Below are positions 56,150-64,000 of a stretch of 64,000 nucleotides of DNA, piece by piece. Numbering within the stretch: position 1 is the first letter of the stretch; each line of letters starts with the position of its first letter. The notes beneath the pieces are model-generated. The model made no database searches and had not been told where the DNA came from. It saw only the letters and a list, made by a program, of their open reading frames with translations. Position numbers and translations under genes: made by a program. Source of the DNA: Phymorhynchus buccinoides (taxonomy: Eukaryota > Mollusca > Gastropoda > Neogastropoda > Raphitomidae); NCBI GenBank assembly GCA_017654935.2, contig CM065682.1, forward strand, positions 37,583,911 to 37,647,910, in the 5' to 3' direction.

Positions 56150-57640
56150 ACAATGGGCTTTTTGGTGTTTACGCATGGCCTTTCCAAAATTGAAGAGGGT
56201 GTTCATCTCCTTAACGCATCGTCTACCCCCTCCTACCCCCCGACACATTGCGCCATGCATGTCGTCTCATGGGTGTGAATCGAAGCCGCAGACTTGTCAT
56301 CATAGCATCAAAAACAAAAACCAGAACAGTCAGGCGTCATCGTCTTTACAATCAACTTAATCTTGTCACCGTCAACGTTATCTTCCTCCACATCATAAAT
56401 CTCGTCTTTGTGTCATCGTCAGCATCATCTTCATCGTCGTCTTCATTTTGTCTTTGTCTTTACGGTCGACTTCGTCGTCGTCGTCGTCGGCATCGTCCAG
56501 GTCAACTACAATGAAATCAACAATGTCGTCATCGTAGTCATCATCTTCATGGAAATCAACGAAGTGACAATATTCATCGTCTCTTCGCCGCCGTCATCGT
56601 CGTCGTCATCATCATGGAAATCATTCTCATCAACGAAGTGACAATATTCATCATCGTCTCTTCGCCGCCGTCGTCGTCGTCGTCATGAAAATCATTCTCA
56701 TCAACGAAGTGACAATATTCATTATCGTCTCTTCGCCGCCGTCATCGTCGTCGTCATCATGGAAATCATCATTCTCATCAACGAAGTGACAATATTCATC
56801 ATCGTCTCTTCGCCGCCGTCATCGTCGTCGTCGTCGTCATCATCATGGAAATCATCATTCTCATCAACGAAGTGACAATATTCATCGTCTCTTCGCCGCC
56901 GTCGTCGTCATCATGGAAATCATCATTATCGTCAACGAAGTGACAATATTCATCATCGTCTCTTCGCCGCCGTCGTCGTCGTCGTCATCATCATGGAAAT
57001 CATCATTCTCATCAACGAAGTGACAATATTCATCATCGTCTCTTCGCCGCCGTCATCGTCGTCGTCATCATGGAAATCATCATTATCGTCAACGAAGTGA
57101 CAATATTCATCATCGTCTCTTCGCCGCCGTCATCGTCGTCGTCATCATGGAAATCATCATTATCGTCAACGAAGTGACAATAGTCATCATCGTCTCTTTG
57201 CCGCCGTCGTCGTCGTCGTCATCAAGGAAATCATCATTCTCATCAAGTGACAATATTCACCATCGTCTCTTCGCCGCCGTCATCGTCGTCGTCATCAAGG
57301 AAATCATCATTATCGTCAACGAAGTGACAATAGTCATCGTGACTAAGCTTGACTAATGTGGGAAACCGCAGTGTGGGGTTCATTTAGTACAAATGTTTTC
57401 ATTCATTTTTGTGTGTATGACTGTTACTTAGATAATTCGCTTTTACATCAATCCTTTTTGTGTGTATTTGCTCTTGAAGCCATGTAGCATGTAAATATGG
57501 GTAACCGCAGAGCGCTTTTCTTTTACTGATGTTCTTTGTGTGCCTTTGTTACGTGTCACAAAATTGATTATTCGTTTTTTATTTCAATACCGACTTTACG
57601 TCGTCTTCCTATCTTGTCATTGTAAAGCGCATAGAGCATA
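56150..57640 (+). ncRNA. Predicted terminal exon with 11-unit CGT/CAT-rich array
   Basis: Starts after 'tttgtttgttttgcag'. Eleven units containing 'gaagtgacaatattcatc' and 'cttcgccgccgtc' run from about 56540 to 57340, then the conserved AT-rich 3' part. The end is approximate, as in copy A. Bases 57641-58080 hold no gene. Confidence 0.4.
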
Positions 57641-58082
57641 TTTTTTTCCAGATTGGTCATAAAAAGGGGATGCGGCAGAACCCTTTCTATTGCATCATGC
57701 TTATTTTAATGTTCAGTTGAAATTCAAAATTGTTGAATAATGTCAAAGTATACGGATGTTTCCCCTTTCCACCAGTTCTGTGCCATATAGAAATGTGAAA
57801 TGTTGCAGGGTTTTAGAACCTTTCTGTCTTGTGAAATGCGTCGAAATACTTGGAAACAATGGTGTGCTGCTTTAGGCTGTATCGGACCATTCAGCGTGGT
57901 TCACAGACGGTGGTTGTGGGTTTCATTCTAAGTTTCCCTAACAAAATTAACGTTCAGTGAAAACTCGGTCGAACGAAATTAGCAACCACTTTCTTTCGCC
58001 AAAGTCGAACAGTCCTACACGGCCTTTAACTTTACGCACGATATGTAAATATTTTCTTTAAGGAATGTTTTTGCACACTTCT

Positions 58083-58460
58083 CCCCCGCGGGTTTCCACC
58101 TTGTCGTGGTGGGGGAGCTTTAAACTGAGTATCCCCTCATCCATTTTTCATTTTCACCATCCTCATTTACAATTTATGGCATGCTAGGTCTTTTTTTATT
58201 TTATTGTTCACTGGCTTTCACGCGTGAGACCTTACGCACTTGAGTGGGCACATGTTGCCCATTGTGCAGTGCATATTTGCCTATATGGCCTTTATATATA
58301 TTGTTTTTACTAGGATGTGTTTATCCTTTTCTTTTTTTTACTGTATTTTTAAAAAAACCGGGATCCAATAAGTAGAGTGGCTCAACGTTTTCAGCACTGT
58401 GTGAAATTATGAGCTATAGGGTACAATGATGAAGATGACATGTTGTGAATGAGCGACTTT
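58083..58460 (+). mobile_element. R1 family copy (3' half)
   Basis: Starts near 'gggtttccaccttgtcgtgg' and includes 'cacttgagtgggcacatg', 'tgcagtgcatatttgcc' and 'gagctatagggtacaatgat'. It is absent at the matching place in copy A. Confidence 0.55.
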
Positions 58461-58529
58461 TATTTTTTTTTGTTTTGAGGTTTTGGGACGTTCGAGAATC
58501 AATGATGTGTGTTTTCTTAGTTGTGGTCG

Positions 58530-58895
58530 AAAAGAAAGAGAGAGAGAGGGAGGAGATAACCATAGCTGCTCTCTCTCTCTAATATAGACTAACTCTCTAA
58601 CTTTTCTCACACTTTCTTTTTCTCTCTCTCGAAGTGTGTTCATTCTCTCACCCCCTCCCTCATCTCTCTCTTAGCGCCCAACTAAGAAAATCTTCGTCTT
58701 AAGCCCCTAGTGGTTGACTGCCAGCGGCAGACTTTCAAATAATCGCCATAAGTCGACCATTCCACTTTAGTTTTTGTTTTGAGGTTTTGGGACTGCCCCA
58801 GAATCCTTGATGTGTGTTTTGCATACGTGGTCGAATGTTATGCGGTGACAGTCCTGAGATAACCATAGCATATAATAGACTAACTAACTAATTTT
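58530..58895. repeat. CT-interspersed copy of the R1 tail and TIR repeat, then an ordinary R1 tail
   Basis: 58550-58670 matches 13530-13640 base for base except where short 'ctctct' blocks replace the expected sequence. 58780-58890 is an ordinary R1 tail. Confidence 0.6.
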
Positions 58896-59439
58896 TGCAC
58901 GCTTTGTTTTTGTTGCGAAGTGTGTTCGTTAGTCGCCCCCTCCCTCATGTTTACGACCCTCGATATCAAAGTCGTGTACTTTCAGTTTCATGACAATAAC
59001 CTTAATTAGTTGATCAATTTCCCTGAAACTGCGGAATATTGCATCTCGTTGAAAATGTTTCTATGCTAAGCTTTGATGGGGGCGTCTTAAGTACTAATTA
59101 GCCGAGACTTATAGGTTTACGTGTATTAAATCTTGTGTACTTTTTTCTTCTCCATGTTTCAATGCTGTCAAATCGCTTGTTCAGGTTCATTCATCATTGG
59201 TAAATAATGTTATTCAATTTGAAATTGTTATTATCTATCCATAATAAATTGTTTAAAGCTGGTTTTATTTTAAATAAAACATTTGTAGCATATAAAGCAT
59301 TTTTATTGCAACGCGTCTCACTTTTTCAATAAGATATATAACTCATTATATATTTAAATAATGCATTCTTTAGGTAAATAATGCATCATTTTGTTTAATA
59401 TTGAAAAAATAACTTTCTTGACACGGGAATGCCATACCC

Positions 59440-59466
59440 CTCCCCTCCCAATTCCCCTCCCCATTC
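59440..59466. repeat. Remnant of the 16-bp minisatellite
   Basis: About two units, against about 16 in copy A. Bases 58896-59439 match copy A and hold no gene. Confidence 0.8.
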
Positions 59467-59714
59467 TTTCCTTATACACTGTTCTGTTTTGGGCCTATAC
59501 TCAACTGTCTGGTCAGGTTCCCATTTCACTACCATGACGTCAGGTTCGTACAGTTTGTTTTCGTTTTTATTGACCCTTTTCCCATCTTTTCTTCATCTAC
59601 TGTCTCAGACAATCCTTTGTCATAAATACACCCCTTCACTGTTAGGTTTCCCCCCCCTTGAAATGTCTATTGTTTAAACAAATAAAACGTGCTTTTTTCC
59701 CTACATCGTGGACA

Positions 59715-60225
59715 GTCTAGGTCCAGGATAATTTCTATTTAGTTTTCCACTTCTGTTTTGATAATGATATATAGCTTCATTGCCACACTGTTCACATTTA
59801 AACAAACTATATGTGATATCTAGGTCCAGGATATTTTCTATTTAGTTTTCCACTCTTCTGTTTTTTAATGATATATAGCTTCATTGCCACACTGTTCACA
59901 TTTAAACAAACTATATGTGATGATATCTAGGTCCAGGATATTTTCTATTTAGTTTTCCACTCTTCTGTTTAGATAATGATATATAGCTTCATTGCCACAC
60001 TGTTCACATTTAAACAAACTATATGTGATATCTAGGTCCAGGATATTTTCTATTTAGTTTTACACTTCTGTTTAGATAATGATATATAGCTTCATTGCCA
60101 CACTGTTCACACATTTAAACAAACTATATGTGATGATATCTAGGTCCAGGATATTTTCTATTTAGTTTTCCACTCTTCTGTTTTGATGATATATAGCTTC
60201 ATTGCCACACTGTTCACATTTGTAC
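59715..60225. repeat. ~105-bp tandem array, about five units
   Basis: Units start 'ctaggtccagga' at about 59717, 59820, 59926, 60033 and 60139 and include 'tatatagcttcattgccac'. Copy A has one unit. Confidence 0.9.
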
Positions 60226-60409
60226 AAGGACTCACCCCGTCAAACAATTACGTTGCTTTCAAGAGCACACGTGATCAGTTATATCTAAAAGCGCTAATGA
60301 TAAAGAAAATCCAATTGCAAAATATAAATTCAAACCTTTAACAAGCTTTTACCCATTTTAAAGCTAGCCTTCCTGTAATATCTAAAGTGTATAAAAATAA
60401 TAATAATAA

Positions 60410-61015
60410 TTGATAATGCTTATATAGCGCATAATCTTGCAAAGCAACTCAATGCGCTTTTCACTCACCATTCGTACAAACATTTCTAACAGACTGGTTC
60501 ACGTATCCTCACCATACATCTCTATGAAAATGTTTGCATTGCATATAATCCCCCTCCGACCCCACCCCATACACACACGCGCATGCGTTAACCTCATACT
60601 CAACGCAATGCTGGAAGACAAGAGTGGGGAAAGGATCATAGACTTTACAGAGAGAAAGCTTTCCTGAAGAAGTGGGTTTTTAGTTGGGACTTGAAGGAAG
60701 GAAGAGTGGACTGGTTACGGGTATGGTCAGGGGTAGAATTCCAAACGTTTGGTGCAACAAAATAAACGCCCTCACCCGAAGATTTCAAGGACCGCTTATG
60801 AACTTTAAGAAGTTCCTGGGAAAATCCAGAGTGCGAGAGCTTTGGTAGGTGCAGAGAGAAGGGAGGTACTGAGGAAGAGTTTTACCCAGTGACGAAAAGC
60901 GAAAGTAGCCATCTTGAACTGCCAGCGGAATTTGACAGGAATCCAGTGGAGCTCAGCCAAATTAATCGGCAAATTAATTATTCTTACTAACTTAGACACA
61001 ACTACACAACACCCC
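60410..61015. mobile_element. Dispersed retroposon-like repeat (copy B)
   Basis: Counterpart of 14900-15560 ('gcttatatagcgcataatc', 'gaattccaaacgtttggtg'). The poly-C run of copy A is reduced to a few bases. Confidence 0.5.
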
Positions 61016-61093
61016 AGATTGCCCAATAAGTTTGTTTGTTTGTTTGTGAAGCCCAACTTTAATTTCTCAGCATTATTGTTCCTTTCAAGCTAA

Positions 61094-61489
61094 ATGGACA
61101 ATTCACAGGCAGGTAACTGGTTAAAAGATCGCATTTCAATGGACATTGCTGAAGATTACATTATATGTAAGGCTGTTAAGCGTAACATTTATTGTAACGA
61201 CAGTTTGGGTTATAAGGATGGTGGTAGAATGGGTGAACCGTTGTCTTTTGAAGGCTGTTTGTTGCCTCGCTCTGTGCAGGCTGGTAGGGGAAAGAGAAGC
61301 GTCCTCTCTCACCCACTGCCCCTGTGCACGTTCAAAATTTCTGACAATCGAATCAACGCTGTATTTTTGTTGGCAACTCTTTTCAAATTGTATCACTTTT
61401 TTTGCCAAAGTTGTCGCAGGATGGTATGGGGAGAGCGTCCACTCCTTGCTACCTTCTATGTCGATGGACAGTTTGAAAGTGTCTTATAG
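61094..61489 (+). CDS. Hypothetical 131-codon frame
   Basis: Starts MDNSQAGNWLKDRISMDI and ends inside the first 71-bp unit (DGQFESVL). No domain, signal peptide or membrane segment is evident. Copy A shares the start but is frameshifted, and a second frame is also open over much of the region. That makes real coding doubtful; it may be part of a noncoding repeat. Confidence 0.22.
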   Translation: MDNSQAGNWLKDRISMDIAEDYIICKAVKRNIYCNDSLGYKDGGRMGEPLSFEGCLLPRSVQAGRGKRSVLSHPLPLCTFKISDNRINAVFLLATLFKLYHFFCQSCRRMVWGERPLLATFYVDGQFESVL

Positions 61490-62570
61490 TCGCCCATTCT
61501 CTACCATAATAACTCCTTACTACCTTCTATGTCGATGGACAGTTTGAAAGTGTCTTATAGTCGCCCATTCTCTACCATAATAACTCCTTACTACCTTCTA
61601 TGTCGATGGACAGTTTGAAAGTGTCTTATAATCGCCCATTCTCTACCATAATAACTCCTTACTACCTTCTATGTCGATGGACAGTTTGAAAGTGTCTTAT
61701 TGTCGCCCATTCTCTACCATAATAACTCCTTACTACCTTCTATGCCGATGGACAGTTTGAAAGTGTCTTATAATCGCCCATTCTCTACCATAATAACTCC
61801 TTACTACCTCCTATGTCGATGGACAGTTTGAAAGTGTCTTATAATCGCCCATTCTCTACCATAATAACTCCTTACTACCTTCTATGTCGATGGACAGTTT
61901 GAAAGTGTCTTATAATCGCCCATTCTCTACCATAATAACTCCTTACTACCTTCTATGTCGATGGACAGTTTGAAAGTGTCTTATTGTCGCCCATTCTCTA
62001 CCATAATAACTCCTTACTACCTTCTATGTCGATGGACAGTTTGAAAGTGTCTTATAGTCGCCCATTCTCTACCATAATAACTCCTTACTACCTTCTATGT
62101 CGATGGACAGTTTGAAAGTGTCTCATTGTCGCCCATTCTCTACCATAATAACTCCTTACTACCTTCTATGCCGATGGACAGTTTGAAAGTGTCTCATAAT
62201 CGCCCATTCTCTACCATAATAACTCCTTACTACCTTCTATGTCGATGGACAGTTTGAAAGTGTCTCATAATCGCCCATTCTCTACCATAATAACTCCTTA
62301 CTACCTTCTATGTCGATGGACAGTTTGAAAGTGTCTTATAGTCGCCCATTCTCTACCATAATAACTCCTTACTACCTTCTATGTCGATGGACAGTTTGAA
62401 AGTGTCTTATTATCGCCCATTCTCTACCATAATAACTCCTTACTACCTTCTATGTCGAATGGACAGTTTCTGTGTCTTATCTTCGCCCATTCTCTACCAT
62501 AATAACTCGTTTACCTTCTATGTCGATGGACAGTTTGAAAGTTTCTTATTATCGCCCATTCTCTACCATA
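61442..62570. repeat. 71-bp tandem array, about 16 units, uninterrupted
   Basis: Same unit as copy A ('gatggacagtttgaaagtgt'). The last three units are diverged. No DIRS insertion is present here. Confidence 0.93.
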
Positions 62571-62904
62571 ATAATTATGTACTAAGTAAAATAGACTTTT
62601 CTGTGGCTTGCTTTCAAAAACTGAATAAAATCGTGCTTGTCGAACGTTGGTAAGATACATTGATGTGTATATACGTGTTCGAAATTTACGTGGAGACAGT
62701 CACACCATTTATTGCCCCCAAGATATACATCTGTGGTCCAGAGGGAGAGGGAGAAACAAAATATGATTTGTTTTCAGGTAAAACAAAGTGAATAAATAAG
62801 ATCACAGCTCAAATATTAAAGTAGAACATTCACGCAGCTGAACCCAAGCGCACACAAACCGCAGCACCACCGCCCCTCCACCGCCCCTCCACCGCCCCCT
62901 CACG

Positions 62905-63440
<536 letters not shown>

Positions 63441-63614
63441 GCGCGTGCATCCAAACAAAAAATCCTCAACAATACAACTTTGTTTTAAAGTGGGGGGGGG
63501 GGGGGAAAACGGCGCCTCCCTCCCTCATCTCCCCTCCCCATTCAATAATAATAACTGGGTACAATGATGAAGATGCCATGTCATTGTTTTGTTTCTATGA
63601 TTTGTTTTCAGGTT

Positions 63615-64000
63615 ATGTAGGGCCCTCCCGTGGGGATACCTGGGCGGTCTTTTCAGAGAAATAGTTCCCCCATCTTCTGGACTTTCTATGCTAGTAACTT
63701 CCCCTATTCTATCACTCTCTTTGACTCTGCCTTTTCTCTTCTTTTTGCTTTCTGGTGTCTACTTCTTTCTGCCTTATTAGTCCATTCATTTGCATTTTTT
63801 TCTATAAAACCCTTCCACGTTTTTCCTTTTTACAATTTATGACATGCCAGGTTTTTTTATATTGTACACTGGCTTCCAGACGTGATATCTTACGCACTTG
63901 AGTGGGCACCTGGTGTCCATTCTGCAGTGCATATTTGCCTATATGGCCTTTTTTTTTATGTATCTTAGCTTACTAGTATGTATTTTTTAATTTTTTATTT
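63615..64000 (+). mobile_element. R1 family copy, cut by the window edge
   Basis: Starts 'gggccctcccgtggggatac' and matches 21230-21600 of copy A throughout. Confidence 0.65.

Overview
This is a repeat-dominated eukaryotic nuclear window, not a microbial one. Its coding content is one recognisable host exon and several broken transposon genes. The dispersed repeats point to an invertebrate, most likely a mollusc: a tRNA-derived SINE with a 'tccttcggatg' core, SINE/LINE tails containing 'aaagcgctatataaatg', many TA-flanked MITEs, and TTAGGG-type telomeric repeat. This assignment is inference, because no phylogenetic marker gene is present.

Layout. 1-480: terminal exon of a Ly6/uPAR-type GPI-anchored protein. 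0.5-6.6 kb: microsatellites, a SINE split by a MITE, a 1.2-kb minisatellite and foldback elements, including one that carries the first residues of a THAP-domain protein between YY1-like motifs. 6.69-21.6 kb (copy A) and 48.12-64.0 kb (copy B, running off the window): two same-strand copies of a ~15-kb block. Both keep the same promoter-like element and the same series of splice-site-like signals. They delimit at least six predicted exons, four of which carry tandem repeats, and no continuous reading frame. The simplest reading is a duplicated multi-exon noncoding transcription unit; a very large non-autonomous transposon is the alternative. Copy A is interrupted at 16.24-19.65 kb by a rearranged DIRS-type tyrosine-recombinase retrotransposon. 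Copy B is interrupted at 48.88-50.51 kb by a Tc1 element whose empty site survives in copy A.

21.2-27.8 kb: several copies of one dispersed family (called R1 here), two TIR elements, a pogo-like MITE and an 81-bp tandem array ending in a 500-N gap. 28-33 kb: CT and CA simple repeats, with one weak exon candidate. 33.8-42.5 kb: six copies of a ~215-235-bp near-palindromic, TA-flanked MITE, a foldback with five CCCTAA units, and an inverted-symmetric element built from GCCTAA motifs with a U2 snRNA 5'-end fragment near its middle. 42.7-47.2 kb: CTT and CA microsatellites, unassigned sequence, a 216-bp TIR element and a 20-bp array, then a second 500-N gap. 47.74-48.12 kb: the C-terminus and 3' tail of a non-LTR retrotransposon.

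No working protein-coding gene is complete here. Exon, promoter and element boundaries were read by eye. They rest on splice consensus, TA duplications and A/B comparison, with no transcript evidence.
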